64,000 nt of DNA from Bog-756 sp035534835 (GCA_035534835.1 DATLRE010000014.1:49590-113589), one strand, 5' to 3'; numbered from the stretch's first letter, positions 47,326 through 57,929 are shown. Notes: generated by a model not told the origin, from the sequence alone. Numbers and translations are program-made.

Positions 47326-47550
47326 CTGCCCAAGCCCAAGGAAGATGCCATCGTGCTGGAGGGGACGGTCGTCGAACCGCTCCCCAACGCCATGTTCCGC
47401 GTGGAGCTGGAGAATGGCCACAGCGTGCTGGCGCACAGCTCGGGAAAGATGCGGATGCACCGCATCCGCATCCTCCCCGGGGACAAGGTGCAAGTGGAGA
47501 TCACCCCCTACGACCTGGCCCGTGGGCGGATCACCTACCGCTACAAGTGA
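47326..47550 (+). CDS. infA: Translation initiation factor IF-1, with CTG start codon
   Basis: 74 residues, OB fold: DAIVLEGTVVEPLPNAMFRV, ELENGHSVLAHSSGKMRMHR, IRILPGDKVQVEITPYDLAR. Homologues begin M-P-K-K/P-x-D/E; here the matching codon is CTG (CTG CCC AAG CCC AAG), with TAGGAGA 5 nt upstream. Reading back in frame gives CAC, ATT, GAG and then TAG, so no ATG, GTG or TTG is available. The next GTG (47353) would remove nine residues, reaching the first beta strand. IF-1 blocks the A site during initiation. Confidence 0.9.
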   Translation: MPKPKEDAIVLEGTVVEPLPNAMFRVELENGHSVLAHSSGKMRMHRIRILPGDKVQVEITPYDLARGRITYRYK

Positions 47551-47634
47551 GCCGGTCCGCCCCCGCCGGGGAGCGGGGCAGCGAGGAGCCGGCGGCCGTT
47601 TGGCCGTGCGGCACGAGGACTAAAGGACGACAAC

Positions 47635-47748
47635 GTGAAGGTTCGACCCAGCGTCAAGCCGATGTGTGAGAAGTGCAAGGTGATCCGTCGGCATCGGCGG
47701 GTCCTCGTCATCTGTGACAACCCCCGCCACAAGCAGCGGCAGGGCTGA
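47635..47748 (+). CDS. rpmJ: 50S ribosomal protein L36
   Basis: 37 residues: KVRPSVKPMCEKCKVIRRHR, then VICDNPRHKQRQG. The Cys-x2-Cys, Cys and His zinc ligands are complete. GTG with AAAGGA upstream. Follows infA by 84 nt, the usual neighbour. Confidence 0.96.
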   Translation: MKVRPSVKPMCEKCKVIRRHRRVLVICDNPRHKQRQG

Positions 47749-47786
47749 CGCCGAACCGGCTCGAGTAGCGAGAGAAAGAAGAACAC

Positions 47787-48164
47787 GTGGCCCGCATCTC
47801 CGGCGTGGACATCCCCCGCGAAAAGCGGTTGGAGATCTCCCTGACCTACATCTTCGGCATCGGCCGGACGACCGCGCAGCAGATCTGCGCGGCCACCGAG
47901 ACCAGCCCCGACACCCGGGTCCGGGACCTGACCGACGAAGAGGTCACCCGCCTCCGCAACTACATCGACGCCAACCTGCAGGTCGAGGGCGACCTGCGCC
48001 GGGACATCTCCCAGGACATCAAGCGGAAGATGGAGATCGGCTGCTACCAGGGCATCCGCCACCGCAAGGGCCTTCCGGTCCACGGTCAGCGCACCCACAC
48101 CAACGCCCGCACCCGCAAGGGTCCGAAGAAGACCGTCGCCGGAAAGAAGAAGGTTCGCAAGTAA
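47787..48164 (+). CDS. rpsM: 30S ribosomal protein S13
   Basis: 125 residues, standard. ARISGVDIPREKRLEISLTY, IFGIGRTTAQQICAATETSP and GLPVHGQRTHTNARTRKGPK. Contacts tRNA and the intersubunit bridge. GTG start. Overlaps rpsK by 1 nt. Confidence 0.97.
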   Translation: MARISGVDIPREKRLEISLTYIFGIGRTTAQQICAATETSPDTRVRDLTDEEVTRLRNYIDANLQVEGDLRRDISQDIKRKMEIGCYQGIRHRKGLPVHGQRTHTNARTRKGPKKTVAGKKKVRK

Positions 48165-48568
48165 TGGCCAAGCCCACCAAGCCGGGAGCCGCCCGCCGGC
48201 CCCGCAAGCGCGAGCGGAAGAACATCACCTTCGGCGTCGCCCACATCAAGAGCTCGTTCAACAACACGATCGTGTCGATCGCCGACCCCGAGGGCAACGT
48301 CCTCGCCTGGGCGTCCGCCGGCAACGTGGGCTTCAAGGGCTCGCGCAAGTCGACGCCGTTCGCCGCCCAGCTGGCCGCCGAGCAGTGCGCCAAGCGGGCC
48401 ATGGAGCACGGCGTGCGCCGCGTGGACGTGCTGGTGCGGGGTCCCGGCTCCGGCCGCGAGACCGCCATCCGCTCACTGGCCGCCGCCGGCATCGAGGTCG
48501 CCGGCATCAAGGACGTCACCCCCATCCCGCACAACGGCTGCCGCCCCAAGAAGCGGCGGCGGGTGTAG
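48164..48568 (+). CDS. rpsK: 30S ribosomal protein S11
   Basis: 134 residues. HIKSSFNNTIVSIADPEGNV, ASAGNVGFKGSRKSTPFAAQ and DVTPIPHNGCRPKKRRRV. Helps shape the 30S platform. ATG within TAATG at the rpsM stop. Confidence 0.97.
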   Translation: MAKPTKPGAARRPRKRERKNITFGVAHIKSSFNNTIVSIADPEGNVLAWASAGNVGFKGSRKSTPFAAQLAAEQCAKRAMEHGVRRVDVLVRGPGSGRETAIRSLAAAGIEVAGIKDVTPIPHNGCRPKKRRRV

Positions 48569-48598
48569 GGACGGGAACGAAGGGAACCAAGGACCACC

Positions 48599-49246
48599 AT
48601 GGCTCGTTACACCGGACCCGTCTGCCGGCTCTGTCGCCGGGAGCGCACCAAGCTCTTCCTGAAGGGGGAGCGCTGCTACTCGATGAAATGCCCCGTATCC
48701 GAGGCGGTCACCGACCGTCACAGCCGCGCCTACCCGCCCGGCGAGCACGGGCGCGACCGCATGCGCCAGGGGTCCGAGTACCTCGGCCAGCTGCGCGAGA
48801 AGCAGAAGGCACGTCGCATCTACGGGCTGCTCGAGCGGCAGTTCCACAACCTCTACGTCGAGGCCTCCCGGGCCCCCGGCATCACCGGTGAGAACCTGCT
48901 GGTGATGCTCGAGCTCCGTCTCGACAACGTGGCGTTCCGGGCCGGCTGGGGGGCGAGCCGTTCCCAGTCCCGCCAGTTCGTCCGCCACGGGCACGTCCTC
49001 GTCAACGGCAAGCGGGTCACCATCCCCAGCTACCGGCTGCGCCAGGGCGACACCGTCGCCCTCAAGCCCTCGTCGCGCGAGCTCTTCCACGTGCGCCGCA
49101 ACATGGACACGCTCGACCGTTCGCTGCCCCCGTGGCTCGAGACGGTGGGGGACCGCTTCGAGGTCCGGGTGTTCTCGCTGCCGCTGCGCGAGCACATCGA
49201 CGAGCCGGTGCAGGAACAGCTGATCGTCGAGCTCTACTCCAAGTAG
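48599..49246 (+). CDS. rpsD: 30S ribosomal protein S4 (zinc-binding form)
   Basis: 215 residues. The start RYTGPVCRLCRRERTKLFLK with later GERCYSMKCP gives the four-cysteine zinc form. The S4 RNA-binding domain holds LELRLDNVAFRAGWGASRSQ and RQFVRHGHVLVNGKRVTIPS. Initiates 30S assembly and often represses the alpha operon. 94 nt before rpoA. Confidence 0.96.
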   Translation: MARYTGPVCRLCRRERTKLFLKGERCYSMKCPVSEAVTDRHSRAYPPGEHGRDRMRQGSEYLGQLREKQKARRIYGLLERQFHNLYVEASRAPGITGENLLVMLELRLDNVAFRAGWGASRSQSRQFVRHGHVLVNGKRVTIPSYRLRQGDTVALKPSSRELFHVRRNMDTLDRSLPPWLETVGDRFEVRVFSLPLREHIDEPVQEQLIVELYSK

Positions 49247-49340
49247 CCCGTCCGGCACCCGCCGGGCGACCGACCCCGCACCACCGACCGAACCGACCGA
49301 ACCCGAACCTGCGCACCACCTGCCGAGGAGCCACACACGC

Positions 49341-50279
49341 ATGCTCATCATCCAGCGACCCACCGTCGAGGCCATCGGCGAAGAAGAGGACAACCGCCAG
49401 AAGTTCGCGGTCGGACCGCTCGACCCCGGCTTCGGGCACACGCTCGGCAACTCGCTGCGGCGCACGCTCCTGTCGTCGATCCCGGGTGCCGCCATCACCC
49501 AGGTCCGGTTCGACGAGGCCCTCCACGAGTTCACGACCCTGCCGGGGGTGAAGGAGGACGTCACCGACGTCATCCTCAACCTGAAGGACCTCCTGTTCAA
49601 GGTGCACAGCGACGAGCCGGTGACCATCCGCCTCGACAAGCGCGGGCCCGGGGCGGTCACCGCCGCGGACCTGCAGCTCTCGTCCGACGTGGAGGTCCTG
49701 AGCCCGGACCAGCACATCGCCTCCCTCAACACGAAGGGCCACATCGCCGTGGACCTGACCGTCGAGCGGGGCCGTGGCTACCTGTCGGCGGACAAGAACA
49801 AGGGCACCGGCGGCATCGGTGTCATCCCCGTGGACGCCATCTTCTCACCCGTCCGGCGGGTCGCCTTCACGGTCGAGCCCGTCCGGGTCGAGCAGTCCAC
49901 GGACTTCGACCGGTTGGTGATCGAGATCGAGACCGACGGATCCCTGACGCCCCGTGAGGCCCTGGCCTCGGCGGGGGACACGCTCCGCACCCTGGTCGGG
50001 CTGGTGGCGGACCTCGAGGAGGAGCCCATGGGCCTCGAGCTCGGCGAGTACGGCACCGTGACCACCGGCTCGCCCGACCTCGACCTGCGCATCGAGGACC
50101 TCGACCTCACCGAGCGTCCCCGCAACTGCCTCAAGCGGGCCCAGATCAACACCATCGGCGAGCTGGTCGACCGGACCCTCGACGATCTCCTCAACATCAC
50201 CAACTTCGGGCAGAAGTCGCTCGACGAGGTGCTCCAGAAGCTCGACGAGCGGGGCCTGTCCCTGCGCGTGAAGGACTGA
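49341..50279 (+). CDS. rpoA: DNA-directed RNA polymerase subunit alpha
   Basis: 312 residues. The N-terminal domain shows KFAVGPLDPGFGHTLGNSLR and RTLLSSIPGAAITQVRFDEA. The C-terminal domain, which contacts UP elements and activators, has LTERPRNCLKRAQINTIGEL and LDEVLQKLDERGLSL. GGAG upstream of the ATG. 9 nt before rplQ. Confidence 0.97.
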   Translation: MLIIQRPTVEAIGEEEDNRQKFAVGPLDPGFGHTLGNSLRRTLLSSIPGAAITQVRFDEALHEFTTLPGVKEDVTDVILNLKDLLFKVHSDEPVTIRLDKRGPGAVTAADLQLSSDVEVLSPDQHIASLNTKGHIAVDLTVERGRGYLSADKNKGTGGIGVIPVDAIFSPVRRVAFTVEPVRVEQSTDFDRLVIEIETDGSLTPREALASAGDTLRTLVGLVADLEEEPMGLELGEYGTVTTGSPDLDLRIEDLDLTERPRNCLKRAQINTIGELVDRTLDDLLNITNFGQKSLDEVLQKLDERGLSLRVKD

Positions 50280-50288
50280 GGTCCCCCC

Positions 50289-50642
50289 ATGCTCGGCACT
50301 CCGAAGAAGGGCCGCCGGTTCGGCGGCAGCTCTGCACACCAGAAGGCGATGATGGGCAACCTCGTCGCCTCGCTGATCGCCGCGGAGTACCTGGTGACCA
50401 CCGAGGCCAAGGCCAAGGCCCTGCGTCCGGTGGCCGAGAAGGTCATCACCGCGGCCTCCAAGGGCGGCGTCGCCCGCCAGCGGAACGTCGTGGCGTTCAT
50501 CCGGGACAAGGACATGGCCCACAAGCTGTTCGACGAGATCGGTCCCCGCTATGCGGACCGGCCGGGCGGCTACACGCGCATCCTCAAGCTGGGCAACCGC
50601 CAGGGCGACAACGCCCCGATGGCCCGCATCGAACTGGTGTGA
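50289..50642 (+). CDS. rplQ: 50S ribosomal protein L17
   Basis: 117 residues, standard bacterial short form. Core features are SSAHQKAMMGNLVASLIAAE, TTEAKAKALRPVAEKVITAA and a final GGYTRILKLGNRQGDNAPM. No acidic tail here. The stop overlaps the truA GTG by 4 nt. Confidence 0.96.
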   Translation: MLGTPKKGRRFGGSSAHQKAMMGNLVASLIAAEYLVTTEAKAKALRPVAEKVITAASKGGVARQRNVVAFIRDKDMAHKLFDEIGPRYADRPGGYTRILKLGNRQGDNAPMARIELV

Positions 50643-51547
50643 GCACGCCCCCCGACCCCGGGGGGAGTGACACCGGCGGCCACGGCGATCGCCCGGACGG
50701 AACCGTCCGGTGGCGCCTCCGGGTCGCCTACGACGGCTCGGGCTTCCACGGGTTCGCCGACCAGGAGGGCCTCCCCACCGTGGCCGGGACGCTCGCCGCG
50801 GCGCTGTCCCGGGTCGCCCGGACCCCGGTGACCCTCACCTGCGCCGGCCGCACCGACGCCGGCGTGCACGCCCTGGACCAGATGGTCCACTTCGACGTCC
50901 CCGCCGACGCGTCCGCCGCCCTCGAGCCGGGCGCTCTGGTCCGCTCCTGCAACAGCCAGACGGGTCCGTCCATCGTGGTCCGCTCCGCCGAGATCGCCCC
51001 CCCGGGCTTCGACGCCCGCCACTCCGCCACCGCCCGGCGCTACCGCTACCTGGTGGTGAACGCCCCGGTCGGCGATCCGCTGCTCGCCGGACTGACCTGG
51101 CACGTCGCCGAGCCCCTGGACCTCCGGGCAATGGTCGCGGCGGCCGACGCCCTGCTGGGCGAACACGACTTCCGCGCCTTCTGCCGCCGCGTGCCGGGCA
51201 CATCGGCCGGTGCCGCCATCCCGCGCCGGATCCTCGACGCCCGGTGGACCCGACTGGACGGCCGACCCACCGGGGCCCGGACGGCCGGCACCTCCGACCT
51301 GGCCGGGCACGACGCCTCGACCGGACCGTCCCTGGCGCCGGCGGTGGGCGACCTCCTCGCGTTCGAGGTGGAGGCCAACGCCTTCTGCCACCAGATGGTC
51401 CGTTCCCTGGTCGGGACCCTGGTCGACGTCGGCCGGGGCCGCAGGCGCCCCTCGGACATCCTCCACATCCTCCGTTCCGCGGACCGGGCCCAGGCGGGCC
51501 AGCCGGCGCCGCCCCAGGGCCTCACCCTCATGACGGTCCGCTACTGA
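50639..51547 (+). CDS. truA: tRNA pseudouridine synthase TruA
   Basis: 302 residues; isomerises uridines 38-40 of the anticodon arm. WRLRVAYDGSGFHGFADQEG, the catalytic Asp in LTCAGRTDAGVHALDQMVHF, ARHSATARRYRYLVVN and NAFCHQMVRSLVGTLVDVGR. A 30-residue insertion (GRPTGARTAGTSDLAGHDAS region) before NAFCHQM is longer than usual. GTGA overlap with rplQ, the common actinobacterial layout. Confidence 0.95.
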   Translation: MSTPPDPGGSDTGGHGDRPDGTVRWRLRVAYDGSGFHGFADQEGLPTVAGTLAAALSRVARTPVTLTCAGRTDAGVHALDQMVHFDVPADASAALEPGALVRSCNSQTGPSIVVRSAEIAPPGFDARHSATARRYRYLVVNAPVGDPLLAGLTWHVAEPLDLRAMVAAADALLGEHDFRAFCRRVPGTSAGAAIPRRILDARWTRLDGRPTGARTAGTSDLAGHDASTGPSLAPAVGDLLAFEVEANAFCHQMVRSLVGTLVDVGRGRRRPSDILHILRSADRAQAGQPAPPQGLTLMTVRY

Positions 51548-51555
51548 CGGGCGGC

Positions 51556-51585
51556 TTGCCCACAGACCCTCTACCGACCTAGTGT
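51556..51585 (+). promoter_or_regulatory. rplM-rpsI promoter
   Basis: TTGCCC (51556-51561), 18 nt, TAGTGT (51580-51585), starting 9 nt after the truA stop. Gives a leader of about 115 nt. Confidence 0.55.
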
Positions 51586-51591
51586 GGGAGG

Positions 51592-51706
51592 TCGCCGGGT
51601 CGGGCCCCGGCCGGTTCCGGGAGTGTGACCCCCGCCGGTCCCCCACTCCCGAGGCCCCGCACCCGCAGGTGTCCGGACACCCAGCACCATCGAACAAGGA
51701 ACCCCG
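51592..51706 (+). promoter_or_regulatory. Structured leader of rplM
   Basis: Contains GGGAGTG (51619-51625) pairing with CACTCCC (51644-51650), and GC-rich pairing upstream. It lies where L13 leaders occur in other bacteria, but I cannot match it to a described one. AAGGA follows, 6 nt before the TTG start. Confidence 0.4.
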
Positions 51707-52174
51707 TTGCGCACGTACACACCCAAGCCCGCCGACCTCACCCGCGCCTGGCACATCGTCGACGCCGACGGCCTGGTGCTCGGCCGCCTCGCCACCGAGG
51801 TGGCCTCCGTCCTGCGGGGCAAGCACAAGCCGACGTTCGCGCCCCACGTCGACACCGGCGACCACGTGATCGTGGTCAACGCCGACAAGGTCGTCCTCAC
51901 CTCGGGCAAGGCCGACCGCAAGATCGCCTACCGCCACTCCGGCTACCCGGGCGGCCTGACGGCCACCACCTACGCCGATCTGATGGTCGACCGGGCCGAC
52001 GACGTCGTGCGCGACGCCATCCGGGGCATGCTGCCGAAGAACCGGCTCGGCCGGCAGATGGCCACCAAGCTCAAGGTCTACCGGGGGGAGGACCACCCCC
52101 ACGCAGCCCAGTCCCCCGTCCCCCTCGAGATCCCCGGGGCGCGCCGCACGGCGTCCGCCCGCAGCGGCGCGTAG
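51707..52174 (+). CDS. rplM: 50S ribosomal protein L13
   Basis: 155 residues, slightly longer than 142-150. RTYTPKPADLTRAWHIVDAD, VASVLRGKHKPTFAPHVDTG, YRHSGYPGGLTATTYADLM and VRGMLPKNRLG-type end (IRGMLPKNRLGRQMATKLKV). Begins with TTG, AAGGA 6 nt upstream. An early-assembly 50S protein. Confidence 0.96.
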   Translation: MRTYTPKPADLTRAWHIVDADGLVLGRLATEVASVLRGKHKPTFAPHVDTGDHVIVVNADKVVLTSGKADRKIAYRHSGYPGGLTATTYADLMVDRADDVVRDAIRGMLPKNRLGRQMATKLKVYRGEDHPHAAQSPVPLEIPGARRTASARSGA

Positions 52175-52231
52175 CCGGCGCCCCGGACCGATCACCACCA
52201 CGCGACCACGCACCGAGCGAAGGAACCACCA

Positions 52232-52624
52232 GTGACTGCCCCCATCTGCCAGACCACCGGACGCCGCAAGCAGGCCGTCGCGCGGGTCCGCTTCCGCCCC
52301 GGCCAGGGTGCCATCACCTGCAACGGGCACACGTTCGAGGAGTACTTCACCTCGGCCACCCACCGGATGATCGTCACCGAGCCGCTCCGGCTCACCGAGA
52401 CGACCGAGTCGTGGGACATCGACGTGACCATCGACGGCGGCGGCGTCTCCGGCCAGGCCGGCGCCTTCCGCCTCGGGATCGCCCGGGCACTGTGCGAGCT
52501 CGACCCCGAGCTGCGCGGCACGCTCAAGAAGGCCGGCTTCCTCACCCGTGACGCACGGGAGAAGGAGTCCAAGAAGTACGGCCTGAAGAAGGCCCGCAAG
52601 GCACCCCAGTACTCGAAGCGGTAG
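52232..52624 (+). CDS. rpsI: 30S ribosomal protein S9
   Basis: 130 residues. CQTTGRRKQAVARVRFRPGQ, VSGQAGAFRLGIARALCELD and the C-terminal KKYGLKKARKAPQYSKR, whose last Lys-Arg reaches the P-site tRNA. GTG start. 5 nt before glmM, so probably the last ribosomal gene of a transcript that continues into it. Confidence 0.97.
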   Translation: MTAPICQTTGRRKQAVARVRFRPGQGAITCNGHTFEEYFTSATHRMIVTEPLRLTETTESWDIDVTIDGGGVSGQAGAFRLGIARALCELDPELRGTLKKAGFLTRDAREKESKKYGLKKARKAPQYSKR

Positions 52625-52629
52625 GCCCG

Positions 52630-54042
52630 GTGCCCCGAACCTGGTTCGGCACCGACGGCGTACGGGGCAATGCCAACACCGAGCTCACCCCGGAGTTGGC
52701 GCTGGCACTCGGCCGTGCCGTGGCGCGCACCATCACCGCCACCGCCTTCCTGATGGGCCGGGACACCCGCAGGTCCGGACCCATGCTGCAGGCCGCCCTG
52801 GCGGCGGGACTGGCCAGCGAGGGCGCCGACGTGGTCGACGTGGGCGTCCTGCCCACGCCGGCCCTCGCCTGGCTGTCGGTCCGGCGCGACCTGCCCGCGG
52901 TCGTCATCTCCGCCTCGCACAATCCGTTCCCGGACAACGGCATCAAACTGTTCGGGGCGGGGGGCACGAAACTCAGCGAGGTGGTCGAGCGTGCCATCGA
53001 GGACGAGCTCCACCGTGTGCTCGACCCGTCGGTGAAGGGACCCCGCCCGCTCGAGGGACACGGGGTGGGAACGGTGCGGGCCGAGCCCGGCGTGGGCGAC
53101 GCCTACGTCCGGCACCTGCTCGGTGCGCTGGACGGGCGCACCCTGGACGGCCTGCGGATCGTCGTCGACAGCGCCAACGGCAGCGCGTCCGGCCTCGCCG
53201 CCCAGCTGTTCGAAGATGCGGGCGCCGAGGTCCTCGCCATCGGCTGCGAGCCCGACGGCACCAACATCAACGCCGGGTGCGGCTCGACCGCCACCGAGCG
53301 CGTGTCCAGCGCGGTGGTGGAGCACGGCGCCCACGTGGGTCTGGCGCTCGACGGCGACGCCGACCGACTGCTGGCGGTGGACGGGACCGGTGCGCTGGTC
53401 GACGGGGACGCGCTGCTGGCGCTGTTCGCCCGGGACCTGGCCGACCGCGGCCAGCTGGCGGGCAACACGGTGGTCGTGACGGTCATGACCAACCTCGGCT
53501 TCCGCCGGGCCATGGACGGGCGCGGGATCCACGTCAAGGAGACCGACGTCGGCGACCGGCACGTCCTGGCCGCCATCGACCAGGAGGGCTTCTCGCTCGG
53601 AGGTGAGCAGTCCGGCCACATCATCTTCCGGCGCCTGGCGACGACGGGCGACGGCCTGCTGACCGGCCTCATGCTCGCCGACCTGCTGGCCCGGACCGGC
53701 GGCACCCTGGTCGAGCTCCTCGACGGACTGATCGAACCGGTACCCCAGACGCTGGTCAACGTCACCGGCGTCGACACCTCGCTGTTCGGCTCGGTCGAGG
53801 CCATCGGCATGGCCGTCGAGCAGGAGCGGGCGGCGATGGGGGACACCGGACGGGTCCTGGTCCGCCCGAGCGGGACCGAGCCGGTCGTGCGGGTGATGGT
53901 GGAGTGCACCGAGCCGGGCGTGGCCGAGGCCACCGCCGCGCGCCTGCACGCACTCATCGAGCACGAGCTGGTGGCCGCCGCCGCGGACCGCGACGCCGAG
54001 GTGCTGGCGGCTGCCGCCCTGGGGTCCGACAGCGGCACCTGA
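52630..54042 (+). CDS. glmM: Phosphoglucosamine mutase
   Basis: 470 residues; interconverts glucosamine 6-phosphate and 1-phosphate for UDP-GlcNAc and peptidoglycan. RTWFGTDGVRGNANTELTPE; the phosphoserine loop VVISASHNPFPDNGIKLF has catalytic Ser96; the metal loop is LALDGDADRLLAVD; sugar binding GGEQSGHIIF; phosphate binding RPSGTEPVVRVMVE. About 20 extra residues at the C-terminus. GTG start 5 nt after rpsI. GlmS follows, so the two consecutive steps are together. Confidence 0.95.
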   Translation: MPRTWFGTDGVRGNANTELTPELALALGRAVARTITATAFLMGRDTRRSGPMLQAALAAGLASEGADVVDVGVLPTPALAWLSVRRDLPAVVISASHNPFPDNGIKLFGAGGTKLSEVVERAIEDELHRVLDPSVKGPRPLEGHGVGTVRAEPGVGDAYVRHLLGALDGRTLDGLRIVVDSANGSASGLAAQLFEDAGAEVLAIGCEPDGTNINAGCGSTATERVSSAVVEHGAHVGLALDGDADRLLAVDGTGALVDGDALLALFARDLADRGQLAGNTVVVTVMTNLGFRRAMDGRGIHVKETDVGDRHVLAAIDQEGFSLGGEQSGHIIFRRLATTGDGLLTGLMLADLLARTGGTLVELLDGLIEPVPQTLVNVTGVDTSLFGSVEAIGMAVEQERAAMGDTGRVLVRPSGTEPVVRVMVECTEPGVAEATAARLHALIEHELVAAAADRDAEVLAAAALGSDSGT

Positions 54043-54101
54043 TCCCCGGGGCGAGCCCGGGGTCCCTCCCGACGGGACGCTGCAGACGGGGGCGGGACGG
54101 G

Positions 54102-54107
54102 TAGCGT
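54102..54107 (+). promoter_or_regulatory. -10 box, leaderless layout, glmS
   Basis: TAGCGT lies 8 nt before the glmS ATG, in the 73-nt glmM-glmS gap. No Shine-Dalgarno sequence is seen. Confidence 0.38.
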
Positions 54108-54115
54108 GGACGTCC

Positions 54116-55993
<1,878 letters not shown>

Positions 55994-56100
55994 CGGCCCG
56001 TCCCGTCGCCGACCGGGCCTCCGAGGCGGCACGGGACCTGACGGCCCGGCTGGCGGGGACGTCCCCCGGAGCAGGGACGGCGGCTCCGCGGGGCGGCAAC

Positions 56101-56514
56101 GTGACGACCGGGCTCGTGGGCGTGGGCATCGACGCCGTGGACCTCGACCGGTTCCGCACCGTGCTCGGGCGCCGGTCCCGGCTGGCGTGGCGGCTGTTCA
56201 CCCCCGGCGAGCTGGACTATGCCGCCCTCGCCCCCGACCCCGTGCCGCGCCTCGCCACCCGCTTCGCGGCAAAGGAGGCGGTCATGAAGGCGCTCGGTGT
56301 CGGACTCTGGTCGTTCCGGCTCACCGATGTCGAGGTGGTCCGGGACGGGCTCGACGCACCGACCCTGGCGCTCCACGACGGGGCCGCCGACCTGGCCGCC
56401 GTCCGCGGCGTGGCCCGCTGGCACCTCTCCCTCACCCACACCGACACGGTGGCGCTGGCCGTGGCGGTGGCCGAACGGGACGGCGTCCCCGTGGCAGGGG
56501 ACCGGGGCGCCTAG
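56101..56514 (+). CDS. acpS: Holo-[acyl-carrier-protein] synthase
   Basis: 137 residues from the GTG at 56101; transfers 4'-phosphopantetheine to acyl carrier protein. GLVGVGIDAVDLDRFRTVLG has the Mg-binding Asp, LATRFAAKEAVMKALGVG the Glu, and HLSLTHTDTVALAVAVAE the end. An in-frame GTG at 55990 overlaps the glmS stop by 4 nt and would add 37 Ala/Arg-rich residues absent from the family. The shorter form is preferred on length, but the overlap makes the longer one possible. Confidence 0.88.
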   Translation: MTTGLVGVGIDAVDLDRFRTVLGRRSRLAWRLFTPGELDYAALAPDPVPRLATRFAAKEAVMKALGVGLWSFRLTDVEVVRDGLDAPTLALHDGAADLAAVRGVARWHLSLTHTDTVALAVAVAERDGVPVAGDRGA

Positions 56515-56516
56515 GC

Positions 56517-57881
56517 ATGCAGCCGGTCCTGACCGTGGCCGAGATGCAGGCCGTGGACGCGGCCGCCGCCGCCACCACGTCCCTCGACGTCCTGGTGGAA
56601 CGGGCCGGCACCGCGGTGGCGGGGTCCGCGCTCGGGCTCCTGGGGGGTGCCTACGGGCGCCGGGTGGTGCTCGTGTGCGGCGGGGGGAACAACGGGGCCG
56701 ACGGTCGGGTGGCCGCCCGGCTGCTCGCCCGTCGCGGCGCCCGGGTGCGGGTCGTCGCCCCCGGCGAGCTCGGCTCGATCGGCGACACCGGACCGCGTGT
56801 CGACCTCGTCGTCGACGCCGCCTACGGCACCGGCTTCCGTGGCGACTACGACGCGCCGACCGTCGCCCCGGGGGTTCCCGTCCTCGCCGTCGACATCCCC
56901 TCGGGTGTGGCCGGCGACACCGGCACCGCCGGGGGTCGGGTGCTCGCCGCCGTCCGCACCGTCACCTTCGTCGCCGCCAAGCCCGGCCTCCTGCAGGGCG
57001 ACGGCGCCCGCCTGGCGGGCGAGGTCGAGGTCGTCGACATCGGCCTGCCGGTCGACGCCCACCGCATCGACCGGATGGAGGACGCAGACGTGGCCGGGCT
57101 GCTGCCCGGGCGCGACCCGTGGGGCAACAAGTGGTCGGCCGCCGTCGCCGTGGTGGCCGGCTCACCGGGAATGACCGGAGCGGCGGCGCTGTGTGCGCGC
57201 GCCGCCTACCGGGCGGGGGCCGGCATGGTCCGCCTGGGGGTGCCGGGCGGGGACACGGCCCACCTGCCCGCCACCGAGGCCGTCGGGGTGGAGCTGCCCG
57301 GCGCGGGCTGGGCGGAGGCGGCACGGATGGCCGCCGACCGGTGCCGGGCGGTGGTCGTGGGCCCCGGACTGGGGCGGGCCGACGGTACCGGGGACGAGGT
57401 GCGGCGCCTGATCGCCGGGTCCCCCGTCCCGGTGGTGGTCGATGCCGACGGCCTGCACGGGCTGGGCCGGGTCGACGGCGTGCTCGACGCAGGCGTCCCC
57501 GTCGTGCTGACCCCCCACGACGGGGAGTACGAGCGGCTCCTGGGCGCACCCCCGGGGGCCGACCGGATCGACGCCGCCCGGCGCCTGGCCGCCGTCTCCG
57601 GCGCGGTGACGCTGCTGAAGGGACCGACGACGGCGGTCGCCGATCCGTCGGGACGGGTGCTGCTGGCGTGCGCCGGCACCTCGGCCCTGGCCTCGGCGGG
57701 CACCGGCGACGTGCTGTCCGGGGTGATCGGCGCCTTCTTGGCCCGCGGGGTCCCGCCACTCGAGGCCGCGGCGCTCGGCGCCCACGTCCACGGCCGGGCG
57801 GGGGCGCTCGGCCACCGGGCCGGCCTGGTGGCCGGCGACCTGCCCGGCCTGGTGGCCCGGGTCCTGGACGCCCTCGGCTGA
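56517..57881 (+). CDS. nnr: Bifunctional NAD(P)H-hydrate epimerase/dehydratase
   Basis: 454 residues; repairs hydrated NADH and NADPH. The N-terminal YjeF_N epimerase domain contains VLVCGGGNNGADGRVAARLL, LVVDAAYGTGFRGDYD and PVLAVDIPSGVAGDTG. The C-terminal ribokinase-like dehydratase domain contains NKWSAAVAVVAGSPGMTGAA, VVVDADGLHGLG, LTPHDGEYERLLG and the nucleotide loop SAGTGDVLSGVIGAFLARG. ATG 2 nt after acpS, the usual pairing in actinobacteria. Confidence 0.94.
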   Translation: MQPVLTVAEMQAVDAAAAATTSLDVLVERAGTAVAGSALGLLGGAYGRRVVLVCGGGNNGADGRVAARLLARRGARVRVVAPGELGSIGDTGPRVDLVVDAAYGTGFRGDYDAPTVAPGVPVLAVDIPSGVAGDTGTAGGRVLAAVRTVTFVAAKPGLLQGDGARLAGEVEVVDIGLPVDAHRIDRMEDADVAGLLPGRDPWGNKWSAAVAVVAGSPGMTGAAALCARAAYRAGAGMVRLGVPGGDTAHLPATEAVGVELPGAGWAEAARMAADRCRAVVVGPGLGRADGTGDEVRRLIAGSPVPVVVDADGLHGLGRVDGVLDAGVPVVLTPHDGEYERLLGAPPGADRIDAARRLAAVSGAVTLLKGPTTAVADPSGRVLLACAGTSALASAGTGDVLSGVIGAFLARGVPPLEAAALGAHVHGRAGALGHRAGLVAGDLPGLVARVLDALG

Positions 57882-57929
57882 TTCCCGGAGGCACCGCCGC
57901 AGTCGGGACGGGCCGACGGGACCGGGCGG

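Noticed and set aside
47353..47550. GTG at 47353 as start of infA
   Set aside because: Would delete the conserved N-terminal MPKPKEDAI part, and the Shine-Dalgarno sequence is 33 nt away; the CTG at 47326 fits better.
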